Assembly: GCA_002315685.1 (NCBI GenBank)
Contig: DCHX01000024.1
Coordinates: forward strand, 1 to 49,464
Direction of reading: 5' to 3'
DNA from: Ruminococcaceae bacterium UBA1741
GTDB lineage: Bacteria; Bacillota; Clostridia; Oscillospirales; Acutalibacteraceae
DNA: 49,464 bases
Shown in pieces: positions 7,051 to 14,212 of this stretch. The first letter of the stretch is position 1; the number at the start of each line of letters is the position of its first letter. Position numbers and translations under genes: made by a program. The notes below the pieces were generated by a model. It did not search any database, was not told the origin of the DNA, and worked only from the letters and a program-made list of their open reading frames with translations.

Positions 7051-8580
7051 ATGTATTCAAAGGTAAACAGTGTTGGTTTATTCGGCATAGATTCATATAT
7101 GATGGAAATTGAAGCGGATGTTTCGGGCGGACTTCCCTGTTTTGATATTGTAGGACTGCCCGATACCGCCGTAAAGGAATCACGCGACCGTGTTCGCTCG
7201 GCTATAAAGAATTGCGGTTACAAGTTCCCAACCGGGCGAATCACGGTTAATTTAGCACCTGCCGACAAGAAAAAAGAGGGTGCTATTTACGACCTGCCCA
7301 TTCTTATATCTATCCTTAAAGCCTCAAAGCAAATTGATTATTCCTTTGACAAGTGTGCTTTTATAGGAGAGCTGTCCCTTGACGGAAACATAAGAGCAGT
7401 AAACGGCGTATTGGCAATGACAATTTCGGCATCGCAAGGCGGAATAGAAAATATTTTTGTGCCCTACGACAATTCAAACGAAGCCGCCGTTATTGATAAT
7501 ATTTCGGTTTACGGCGTAAAGAATATAAAGGAATTACTCGCACATTTTTCAAAAGAGGCAACACTTGAAAAATCGGTTTTCTCAAACAGTAAACAAGAAA
7601 ACCGTATCGCTATGCCCGATTTCAGTGAAGTAAAGGGACAGCTTTTGGCAAAAAAAGCGTTAGAGGTTGCCGCCGCAGGAGGACATAATCTTATTATGAT
7701 AGGTCCACCGGGGTCGGGTAAAAGTATGCTTGCCAAAAGACTTCCTACCATATTGCCCGAAATGACCTTTGAAGAATCCATTGAAACAACTAAAATACAT
7801 TCGGTTGCCGGAATAATTGATAAAGACAGTCCGCTTGTTACCGAAAGACCTTTCCGCTCCCCTCATCACTCTGTTTCTCTTGCCGGAATTACGGGCGGAG
7901 GTGCAATTCCGAGACCGGGTGAAATTTCGCTTTCCCACAACGGTGTTTTATTCCTTGACGAGCTGCCCGAATTCAAAAGAGATGTAATGGAATCGTTAAG
8001 GCAACCTATTGAAGAAGGAAAAATTACCGTTTCCCGTGCCGCCGGCAGTGTTACTTATCCGAGCTCGGTTATGTTGGTAGCGGCGATGAATCCCTGCCCT
8101 TGCGGTTTTTTCGGACATCCCACAAAGCCTTGCAGTTGTTCAAGAAATGCTGTTGTCAGGTATCTTAACAAAATTTCGGGACCTATGCTCGACCGAATTG
8201 ATTTGCATATCGAGGTGCCTCCCGTTGACTTTGAATCCTTAAATTCAAAAGCAACAAAAGAGGAAACATCAGCGGAAATCAGAGACCGTGTAAACAAAGC
8301 AAGACAAATTCAGCTAAAAAGATATAAGGGTACAGGGGTTACCTGTAATGCCCGCTTAACACCGAAAATGCTCAGAGAATTTTGTGTATTAACAGACGAA
8401 GCTTCGACATATTTAAGCCGTTGCTTTGATGAACTTGGTATGAGCGCACGAGCTTATGACAGAATTTTGAAGGTTGCAAGAACCATTGCGGATTTAGACC
8501 AAAGTGAAACAATAGAAAAGAAACATATTCTTTCGGCAATCAGATTCAGAACGCTTGACAGAAAATATTTTACGGAATAA
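7051..8580 (+). CDS. comM: YifB/ComM family Mg-chelatase-like AAA+ ATPase
   Basis: ATPase of the YifB/ComM family; ComM is a hexameric helicase that helps branch migration during natural transformation. The 509-residue protein has an N-terminal ChlI-type domain (about 1-165, LPCFDIVGLPDTAVKESRDRVR), a Walker A GPPGSGKS (218-225), and Walker B VLFLDE (299-304). A cysteine cluster CPCGFFGHPTKPCSC and the C-terminal Mg-chelatase domain follow. The longest frame begins at 7012, inside the promoter -10 region. ATG 7051 has GGGAGG six bases before it and matches the family N-terminus MYSKVNSVGL. larA follows after 14 bases. No other competence genes are adjacent here. Confidence 0.95.
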   Translation: MYSKVNSVGLFGIDSYMMEIEADVSGGLPCFDIVGLPDTAVKESRDRVRSAIKNCGYKFPTGRITVNLAPADKKKEGAIYDLPILISILKASKQIDYSFDKCAFIGELSLDGNIRAVNGVLAMTISASQGGIENIFVPYDNSNEAAVIDNISVYGVKNIKELLAHFSKEATLEKSVFSNSKQENRIAMPDFSEVKGQLLAKKALEVAAAGGHNLIMIGPPGSGKSMLAKRLPTILPEMTFEESIETTKIHSVAGIIDKDSPLVTERPFRSPHHSVSLAGITGGGAIPRPGEISLSHNGVLFLDELPEFKRDVMESLRQPIEEGKITVSRAAGSVTYPSSVMLVAAMNPCPCGFFGHPTKPCSCSRNAVVRYLNKISGPMLDRIDLHIEVPPVDFESLNSKATKEETSAEIRDRVNKARQIQLKRYKGTGVTCNARLTPKMLREFCVLTDEASTYLSRCFDELGMSARAYDRILKVARTIADLDQSETIEKKHILSAIRFRTLDRKYFTE

Positions 8581-8594
8581 TCAGGGAGAATAAA

Positions 8595-9854
8595 ATGGAA
8601 TTTGTAAATTTAGAATTCGGATACGGCAATACAACCCAAAATGTAACCGTGCCGAAGAAAAACCTTAAAGCCGTATTAACGGCAAAAGAAATTGACCACG
8701 AAAACCGTGGCGAAGAAGCCGTAAGGGTAGCCCTTAACAACCCTATCGGTTCAAAGAAATTAAAGGAATTTGACCTTAATGACAAAAAAATCGTTATCAT
8801 CACAAGCGATATTTCAAGACCTGTTCCTTCCTACGATATTATTCCGAGTATTCTAAACGAATTATACAGTGCGGGTGTAAATAAAAAAGATATAACGGTT
8901 GTTTTTGCGCTCGGTTCTCATAGAAATCACTCGGAGGAAGAAAAGAAAAAGCTTGTCGGCGAATATGTTTATAACGAAGTGGTCTGCGAAGACTCTAATC
9001 CTAATGACTGTATCCATTTGGGAACAACAAAAAACGGCACCCCCGTGGATATTACAAGACGGGTTGCCGAAGCCGATTTTCGAATTGCAGTAGGTAATAT
9101 CGAATACCATTATTTTGCAGGATTTTCAGGCGGTGCAAAGGCGCTTATGCCGGGTGTTTCAACCCCTAATGCCATACAGTATAATCACGCGCTTATGGTT
9201 GACGAAAATGCTTGTGCGGGTAAAATAATCGGAAATCCTCTAAGAGAAGATATTGAGGAGTCCGAAACATTTTGCCATATTGATTTTATCGTAAATGCCG
9301 TTCTTGACGAGCACAAAAAAATCGTTTACTGTGTTGCAGGAGATGTAACAAAAGCTCATAGAGTAGGTTGCGAATACTTAGAAAGAATGTATAAATGCGA
9401 AATTGAAGAGAGGGCTGATATCGTTTTGGTATCACAAGGCGGCGCACCGAAGGATGCTAACCTCTATCAAACCCAAAAGGCTCTTGACAATTCGAAGCAC
9501 GCAGTTAAAAAGGGCGGTACTATTATACTAATAGGCGAATGTAAAGAGGGCTTCGGAAGCCAAAAATTTGAAGAATGGCTCACAAAATCCCCCTGCGCCG
9601 ATTATATGGTAAAGCGAATTAAAACCGACTTCCAATTAGGCGGGCACAAAGCCGCCGCCATCGGAATGGTGCTTCAAAATGCCGAAATTCAGTTGGTTAG
9701 CGCCTTTGATGACGAAACGGTAAAAAATATTTTCTTAACCCCAAAGAAAAGCGCACAAACAGCATTTGACGACTGTATGAAAAAATACGGCGAAAACGCC
9801 ACTGTTATCGCAATGCCGTTCGGCGGTGCCACCCTTCCCGTTTGTAAAGACTAA
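8595..9854 (+). CDS. larA: LarA-type nickel-pincer racemase family protein
   Basis: LarA interconverts D- and L-lactate (or other 2-hydroxy acids in related enzymes) using the nickel-pincer nucleotide cofactor. The 419 residues align well with the known catalytic set: H109 (ALGSHRNH), H172 (EYHYFAGF), K182 (SGGAKALMPG) and H198 (QYNHAL), corresponding to H108, H174, K184 and H200 of the Lactiplantibacillus enzyme. The cofactor genes larB, larC and larE are not in this window and must be elsewhere if the enzyme is active. ATG 8595 has AGGGAG six bases upstream. Its stop codon overlaps that of the convergent ECF gene. Substrates other than lactate are possible because the family is broad. Confidence 0.88.
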   Translation: MEFVNLEFGYGNTTQNVTVPKKNLKAVLTAKEIDHENRGEEAVRVALNNPIGSKKLKEFDLNDKKIVIITSDISRPVPSYDIIPSILNELYSAGVNKKDITVVFALGSHRNHSEEEKKKLVGEYVYNEVVCEDSNPNDCIHLGTTKNGTPVDITRRVAEADFRIAVGNIEYHYFAGFSGGAKALMPGVSTPNAIQYNHALMVDENACAGKIIGNPLREDIEESETFCHIDFIVNAVLDEHKKIVYCVAGDVTKAHRVGCEYLERMYKCEIEERADIVLVSQGGAPKDANLYQTQKALDNSKHAVKKGGTIILIGECKEGFGSQKFEEWLTKSPCADYMVKRIKTDFQLGGHKAAAIGMVLQNAEIQLVSAFDDETVKNIFLTPKKSAQTAFDDCMKKYGENATVIAMPFGGATLPVCKD

Positions 9855-10372
9855 TCTATTTTACCGTTTATTATTTTCACAATAGGCGGAATTACAACAA
9901 GTTGAATTATTATTCCGAGAATAGGTGTTACAAACTCGGCATATATAAACATTTTAAGTGTAAAAATATTTCCGTTTGCAGTATAGAAAAAATAATTGGC
10001 AATTCCCTTTACAATTCTTCCGCAAATCATAGCGATAATCAGGGATAAATAGATATATCCGATTTTTTTCGGAAAGAGCTTGTAAAACACGGCGGTAAGC
10101 AGTCCGTATATTCCAAGCTCAAAGGACATACTTACGGCTTGCGGATAAAGAGCAGGCATACCGAAAATAAAGCTTCTCATAATAGGCGCTATTATTCCAA
10201 CCGCAAGTCCGTATTTCCATCCGCATAAAAAACCGCAAAATAATACTCCTATATGTATAAGACAAAACATTTTTCCTAAATTTTGCATTTGAAATGTTGC
10301 AAGCGGCAGCACCATACAAACTGCCAAACAAGCTGCCGATAATGTAAGCTTATAAATTGCGTTATTTTTCAA
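9851..10372 (-). CDS. ECF transporter S component, substrate unknown
   Basis: Small integral membrane protein of about 173 residues with five to six hydrophobic helices. It resembles substrate-binding S components of energy-coupling factor vitamin transporters, for example in LSAACLAVCMVLPLATFQ, HIGVLFCGFLCGWKYG and FGMPALYPQAVSMSFELGIYG. It would work with shared EcfA/EcfT proteins, which are not in this window. The longest frame starts at GTG 10381. I prefer the in-frame TTG 10372, because GGTGAT upstream pairs with the 16S tail at correct spacing. No riboswitch is apparent upstream, so the vitamin cannot be named. It is convergent with larA, with overlapping stop codons. Confidence 0.8.
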   Translation of the reverse strand: MKNNAIYKLTLSAACLAVCMVLPLATFQMQNLGKMFCLIHIGVLFCGFLCGWKYGLAVGIIAPIMRSFIFGMPALYPQAVSMSFELGIYGLLTAVFYKLFPKKIGYIYLSLIIAMICGRIVKGIANYFFYTANGNIFTLKMFIYAEFVTPILGIIIQLVVIPPIVKIINGKID

Positions 10373-10452
10373 ATTTATCACCCGATATTAAAACTTTGCT
10401 GATTATTTTATCATAGCTATAACCGTTTTTCAATAGCGTAAATTTATAAAAG

Positions 10453-10469
10453 TTGACAAACTATGTCAA
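10453..10469. promoter_or_regulatory. Inverted repeat TTGACA-N5-TGTCAA upstream of pduL
   Basis: A perfect 6-base inverted repeat in the region between the divergent ECF and pduL genes. The left arm could also be a -35 box, but no -10 box is correctly spaced from it. It is a candidate operator. Confidence 0.35.
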
Positions 10470-10477
10470 TTTGTACT

Positions 10478-10504
10478 TGTAAATATCAAAAATTGTGTTA
10501 CAAT
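10478..10504 (+). promoter_or_regulatory. Candidate extended -10 promoter of pduL
   Basis: TACAAT (10499-10504) preceded by TGT forms an extended -10; TTGTAA at 10478-10483 is 15 bases upstream. A second TATAAT at 10510-10515 has no matching -35 box. Both lie close before the AAGGAG site at 10524. Confidence 0.4.
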
Positions 10505-10536
10505 TAGATTATAATAAATTTTTAAGGAGAAATACT

Positions 10537-11109
10537 ATGGCAAAAGAAGTAATGGTTGAAGTTTCAGCCCGTCATTTACATGTTACAAAGGAAACTCTTG
10601 AAATCCTTTTCGGTAAGGGCTATGAACTTACAAATAAGAAGGACCTTTCACAACCCGGACAGTTTGTTTGTGAAGAAAAGGTAACTATCGTAGGCCCTAA
10701 AAATTCACTTAAAGCTTCGATTTTAGGTCCGTGTCGTAAAGAAGACCAGGTTGAGTTTTCTTTAACAGATGCCCGTACAATAGGTCTTACCGCTCCTATT
10801 CGTGAGTCAGGTGATGTTGAGGGTACTACCGGTTGCAAGCTTGTAGGTCCTTGCGGTGAGGTTGAAATTAAGCAAGGTCTTATTGCCGCAAAGCGTCATA
10901 TACATATGACTGTTGCAGACAGTGAAAAATACGGCATTAAGGATAAGCAAATTGTCAGCGTTAAGATACCGACCGAAGGCAGAGCACTTATTTTTGATGA
11001 TGTTGTTGTAAGAGTAAGCGATAGCTATGCACTTGCTATGCACATTGATACCGACGAAGCTAATGCGGCTGCTCTTTCAGGCACCTGCACCGGTGAAATT
11101 CTTGCATAA
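10537..11109 (+). CDS. pduL: PduL-type phosphotransacylase
   Basis: Phosphate acyltransferase of the PduL family, which converts acyl-CoA and phosphate to acyl phosphate; in many anaerobes it replaces Pta. The 190 residues show two repeats of the PduL barrel. The zinc-ligand motifs are ARHLHV (H13, H15) and RHIHM (H121, H123), and AMHIDTDEAN lies near the end. There is no extended N-terminal microcompartment targeting peptide and there are no shell genes nearby, so it is probably cytosolic. AAGGAG lies seven bases before ATG 10537. With acetate kinase at 45677 it could complete acetyl-CoA to acetate with ATP gain. hemW overlaps its end by eight bases. Confidence 0.94.
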   Translation: MAKEVMVEVSARHLHVTKETLEILFGKGYELTNKKDLSQPGQFVCEEKVTIVGPKNSLKASILGPCRKEDQVEFSLTDARTIGLTAPIRESGDVEGTTGCKLVGPCGEVEIKQGLIAAKRHIHMTVADSEKYGIKDKQIVSVKIPTEGRALIFDDVVVRVSDSYALAMHIDTDEANAAALSGTCTGEILA

Positions 11110-12190
11110 TTCAGGACTTTATATTCATATTCCCTTTTGTGAATCAAAGTGTGCTTATTGCAATTTTTACTCTGTTTTCAAAAGCGATAAACTTATAGAT
11201 GAATATTTATCTGCCCTTAAAAGGGAAATAAAAAAATGGGGCGGTCAAAATGACCGCCTTTTTGATACTGTATATATCGGCGGCGGAACACCCTCTGTGC
11301 TAAACGGGAAAATCTATGACCTAATAGCCTGTATTAAAGAAAATTTTAATATATCGGCTGATGCCGAAATAACCGCCGAACTAAACCCGAATGTGAGCAA
11401 CGAATTTTTGTTTAGTGCCGAAAAAAGCGGTGTAAACAGAATTTCTCTCGGTGTTCAAAGCGGTAATGATACAGAGCTATCCGTTTTGGGCAGAAAACAT
11501 ACCGCAAACGAGGCAAAAGAGACTGTCAAAAGAATAAAGTCGTTCGGATTTTCGAATATTTCGGCCGACCTTATGATAGCGTTGCCCGACAGCAATCTTG
11601 ATACACTGAAAGAAAACCTTGATTTTATGCTATCTCTTGATGTTCCTCACATTTCTTCCTACATCTTGAAAATCGAAGAAAAGACAAAATTTTATAAAGA
11701 AAATATACAAATTCCAAACGAGGATGAACAGGCAAATCAGTACCTTTTTATGTGCGATTATTTAGAAAAAAGCGGTTATTCTCATTATGAAATTTCAAAT
11801 TTTTCGAAGATAGGCTACGAAAGCCGACACAACCTTAAATATTGGAATTGTGAAGAATACTTAGGATTAGGCCCCTCGGCTCATTCGTTTTTCGATACAA
11901 AACGGTTTTACTATCCGGGTGATATAAAGGAATTCATTAAAAATCCCAATACTGTTTTTGACTGTACCGGCGGTAGTGATGAAGAAAAGATTATGTTAGG
12001 GCTTCGTCTTAAAAGCGGAATTAACTTGAAAGATTATAAAAATCGCAAACTTGAAAATAGGCTTACTATGCTTTACAAAGCAAAACTAATAAACAAAGAC
12101 GAAATGTGTATTTCTTTGACCGATAAAGGAATGCTTGTTTCTAACTCGATTATCTCAAATATTTTGGAGTGCATTTATGAAGACATATAA
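11102..12190 (+). CDS. hemW: HemW family radical SAM heme chaperone
   Basis: Radical SAM protein of the HemW (formerly HemN-like) group, thought to deliver heme to membrane proteins rather than to oxidise coproporphyrinogen. C13, C17 and C20 form the CX3CX2C cluster site (CESKCAYC), followed by NFYS rather than the fourth cysteine of true HemN. YIGGGTPS, RISLGVQSGND and the C-terminal HemN_C winged helix (EEKIMLGLRLKSGI) follow. The start is TTG 11102: GGTGA is five bases upstream and the longer frame lies entirely inside pduL. This overlap suggests coupled translation with pduL. Length 362 suits the family. Confidence 0.92.
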   Translation: MHNSGLYIHIPFCESKCAYCNFYSVFKSDKLIDEYLSALKREIKKWGGQNDRLFDTVYIGGGTPSVLNGKIYDLIACIKENFNISADAEITAELNPNVSNEFLFSAEKSGVNRISLGVQSGNDTELSVLGRKHTANEAKETVKRIKSFGFSNISADLMIALPDSNLDTLKENLDFMLSLDVPHISSYILKIEEKTKFYKENIQIPNEDEQANQYLFMCDYLEKSGYSHYEISNFSKIGYESRHNLKYWNCEEYLGLGPSAHSFFDTKRFYYPGDIKEFIKNPNTVFDCTGGSDEEKIMLGLRLKSGINLKDYKNRKLENRLTMLYKAKLINKDEMCISLTDKGMLVSNSIISNILECIYEDI

Positions 12191-12782
12191 AATTCATCTT
12201 ATAAGACACGGAATTACAGACGGAAACCTATTAGGTCAATATATAGGCTCTAAATTAGATTTACCGCTTTGCCCACAAGGTGTGGCGGAGCTTAAAAAAT
12301 TAAATGAGAGCTATGAATACCCGACGATTAGTGCCTTATACACAAGTCCGCTTCTTCGTTGCAAGCAAACCGCTTCTATTCTCTTTCCGGGATTTGAGGC
12401 AACGGAAATTCCCGAGCTTACCGAATATGATTTCGGCGAGTTCGAGGGCAAAACCGCCGAGCAGTTAGAGGTAAGCGAAGATTATCTTAAATGGACTTCG
12501 GGTAAAATCTCTGCTCCTCCGTCGGGAGAATCGAACGAGGATTTTATCAAGCGCCAAGTATTAGGTCTTAATCTGATTGTCCGTGATATGATGGATAAGG
12601 GCGTTACCGAATCGGCAGTAATAATGCACGGCGGTGCAATTATGATGTTATTATCGGCTTGTGCCGTACCGAGAAAGCGTGCTGTTGAGTGGGTAAGCGA
12701 ATCGGGACACGGATATTCACTTTTAATTACACCTTCACTTTATCACAGTAGCGGTATCGTTGAAGTATTTGACAGTATTTGA
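12177..12782 (+). CDS. Histidine phosphatase superfamily protein
   Basis: Phosphoglycerate-mutase-like phosphatase of 201 residues. The catalytic phosphohistidine motif is LIRHGITDGN near the N-terminus. TSPLLRCKQTA carries the second phosphate-binding arginine, the general acid glutamate is in DFGEFEGK, and the second histidine is in VIMHGGAIM. Sequence alone does not separate CobC-type alpha-ribazole phosphatases from general broad-specificity members, and no cobalamin genes are nearby. ATG 12177 has GGAG seven bases upstream and lies inside the end of hemW, a 14-base overlap that implies cotranscription. The longer frame at 12135 is rejected. Confidence 0.9.
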   Translation: MKTYKIHLIRHGITDGNLLGQYIGSKLDLPLCPQGVAELKKLNESYEYPTISALYTSPLLRCKQTASILFPGFEATEIPELTEYDFGEFEGKTAEQLEVSEDYLKWTSGKISAPPSGESNEDFIKRQVLGLNLIVRDMMDKGVTESAVIMHGGAIMMLLSACAVPRKRAVEWVSESGHGYSLLITPSLYHSSGIVEVFDSI

Positions 12783-12784
12783 TT

Positions 12785-13450
12785 ATGGTTACACTGAATA
12801 ATGACTGGGACAACATACTGTCGGACGAATGGGAGAAGCCTTATTACAAAGAATTAAGAAGATTCCTAAAAAGTGAGTATGATAAATACACTGTTTATCC
12901 TGATATGTATGATATATTCAACGCATTAAAATACACCTCATTTGCCGACACAAAGGTAGTAATAATCGGTCAAGACCCTTATCACGAGCCAAACCAAGCG
13001 CACGGACTTTGCTTTTCGGTCAAGAAAGGAAATAAAGTCCCCCCGTCGCTTGTGAATATTTATAAAGAACTAAATGATGATATCGGTTTTGAAATCCCAA
13101 ACCACGGCGAGCTTACCGGTTGGGCAAAACAAGGTGTTTTACTGCTTAACACGGTTTTGACCGTAAGACAAGGTGTTGCTAACAGCCATAAAGGCAAAGG
13201 TTGGGAAGCATTTACCGATAGAATAATTTTCGAGCTTAATAAAAAAGAAACTCCTGTTGTGTTTTTGCTTTGGGGTGCAAATGCCCGAACAAAAGCACAA
13301 ATAGTAACTAATCCTATTCATAAAAAACTGATTACCGTGCATCCGAGTCCCCTATCGGCTTACGGCGGATTTTTCGGTTGCGGGCATTTTTCAAAAACTA
13401 ACGAGATTTTGAAAAGTCTTGGTCAAAAGCCTATTGATTGGGCATTATAA
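12785..13450 (+). CDS. ung: Uracil-DNA glycosylase family 1
   Basis: Base-excision repair enzyme that removes uracil from DNA. The water-activating motif GQDPYHEPNQAHGL includes D64, and the C-terminal HPSPLSAYGGFFGCGHF loop carries the catalytic histidine. GVLLLNTVLTVRQGVANSHKGKGWE is also typical. Length 221 is normal. ATG 12785 comes directly after the phosphatase stop. An in-frame TTG at 12779 overlaps that stop (TTGA). Neither has a clear ribosome site, so translation is probably coupled to the upstream gene. Confidence 0.97.
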   Translation: MVTLNNDWDNILSDEWEKPYYKELRRFLKSEYDKYTVYPDMYDIFNALKYTSFADTKVVIIGQDPYHEPNQAHGLCFSVKKGNKVPPSLVNIYKELNDDIGFEIPNHGELTGWAKQGVLLLNTVLTVRQGVANSHKGKGWEAFTDRIIFELNKKETPVVFLLWGANARTKAQIVTNPIHKKLITVHPSPLSAYGGFFGCGHFSKTNEILKSLGQKPIDWAL

Positions 13451-13467
13451 TATAAGGAGGATACTGT

Positions 13468-13749
13468 ATGAAAACCACAGGCATTATAAGACCCGTTGAC
13501 AAAATGGGAAGAGTTGTTATTCCCAAAGAAATACGCAATCACCTTAATGTTAAAAATGACATTGACAGTTTTGAGATTTTTGTTGAAGAGGATAGAATTA
13601 TTTTGAAAAAATATCAACCTACCTGTTTCTTTTGCGAAAGTCTTGCCGAGTGTGTTCAGTTCGGCGACTATTTAGTCTGCGAAAGCTGTATCGAAAAACT
13701 AAAAGCACTTAAAGAAGAACAAAAAATCAACCGTGGAGAATCTATATGA
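13468..13749 (+). CDS. AbrB/SpoVT-type regulator with C-terminal cysteine pairs
   Basis: A 93-residue protein. The N-terminal swapped-hairpin AbrB domain (about 1-50; TGIIRPVDKMGRVVIPKEIR) binds DNA as a dimer. It is followed by two CX2C pairs, CFFC and CESC, 23 residues apart with another cysteine between, which looks like a small zinc-binding module. Such AbrB proteins are common in Clostridia and may act as global transition-state regulators, but targets cannot be read here. AAGGAGG is seven bases before ATG. The stop overlaps the start of the small lipoprotein gene (ATGA). Confidence 0.9.
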   Translation: MKTTGIIRPVDKMGRVVIPKEIRNHLNVKNDIDSFEIFVEEDRIILKKYQPTCFFCESLAECVQFGDYLVCESCIEKLKALKEEQKINRGESI

Positions 13750-13874
13750 AGAAAATAATCGCAATTTTTTTAATAACCTTATTATCGGCAACATTTTTTG
13801 CATCTTGCCGTAAAGCAGAAAGCAGTAAAAACGGCAACAATGTAATACCCGGTTGCAATAATGTATATTTATAA
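13746..13874 (+). CDS. Small putative lipoprotein (42 residues)
   Basis: A short frame with an excellent start: GGAG at 13735-13738, seven bases before ATG 13746, which overlaps the AbrB stop as ATGA. The product has two lysines, a hydrophobic stretch IIAIFLITLLSATFFA, and a lipobox-like FASC, giving a mature peptide of about 22 residues (CRKAESSKNG then NNVIPGCNNVYL). The second cysteine could form a disulfide. Function is unknown. Because it is short, it could also be a remnant of a longer lipoprotein gene. It is probably cotranscribed with the AbrB gene and ends only seven bases before the T-box promoter. Confidence 0.55.
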   Translation: MKKIIAIFLITLLSATFFASCRKAESSKNGNNVIPGCNNVYL

Positions 13875-13880
13875 AAAATA

Positions 13881-13908
13881 TTGACATTACTCCTTTATAT
13901 GATATAAT
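13881..13908 (+). promoter_or_regulatory. Consensus sigma-A promoter of the T-box operon
   Basis: Perfect TTGACA (13881-13886) and perfect TATAAT (13903-13908) with a 16-base spacer. Such a strong promoter fits an operon whose control is by premature termination. Confidence 0.9.
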
Positions 13909-13920
13909 ATATATTATATT

Positions 13921-14190
13921 CATAAATGCTATGACCAAACGAAAGTAGAAATATCTTTGATTTCAGAAAGTTGTCGGTTGATGCGAGACAATATGAGAAT
14001 TTATTTTGAATACGGTTTGTGAGCTTTGTTCCCGAAAGCGTTTGCCGTTAGGTAACAACGGGTGTGCCCGTAATCGCACAGGGTTTTATTTGAAACCCGC
14101 TAAGGCTTGTGCTGTGAAGCATCGGCGTTATGAGGTGGTACCGCAGTTATTACTGCCCTCTGTATTATTGCAGAGGGCAGTTTTGTTTTC
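13921..14190 (+). promoter_or_regulatory. T-box riboswitch, probable tyrosine (UAC) specifier
   Basis: A tRNA-sensing transcription-attenuation leader. Stem I closes with GCT/AGC (13928-13930/14022-14024) and CAAAC/GTTTG (13936-13940/14015-14019), with a GA-rich kink-turn between. Above it the loop-E signature AGTA (13944-13947) faces GAA (14008-14010), and AAATA/TATTT continues the stem. The codon directly after GAA is TAC (14011-14013), tyrosine, followed by a purine. The T-box proper is GGTGGTACCGC (14134-14144). Its TGGT bulge pairs with a tRNA end whose discriminator is A, as in tRNA-Tyr. The terminator is an 11-pair stem (14152-14162/14171-14181) followed by TTTGTTTT. Uncharged tRNA would prevent termination and turn the operon on. 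The element class is certain; the amino acid is a reading of the loop. Confidence 0.93.
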
Positions 14191-14212
14191 TGCATATTAG
14201 GAGAAGGAAATT

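Noticed and set aside
11102..12190. Coproporphyrinogen III dehydrogenase (HemN)
   Set aside because: The cluster motif is CX3CX2C without the extra cysteine of HemN, the protein is shorter, and no heme genes are near; HemW fits better.
14011..14013. Other T-box specifier registers (AUA isoleucine, ACG threonine)
   Set aside because: They require shifting by one base from the loop-E GAA, and neither amino acid fits the aryl-acid genes; tyrosine fits both. A covariance alignment would settle it.
14006..14200. 64-codon frame inside the T-box leader
   Set aside because: It covers conserved T-box stems and the terminator; the RNA element explains the sequence.
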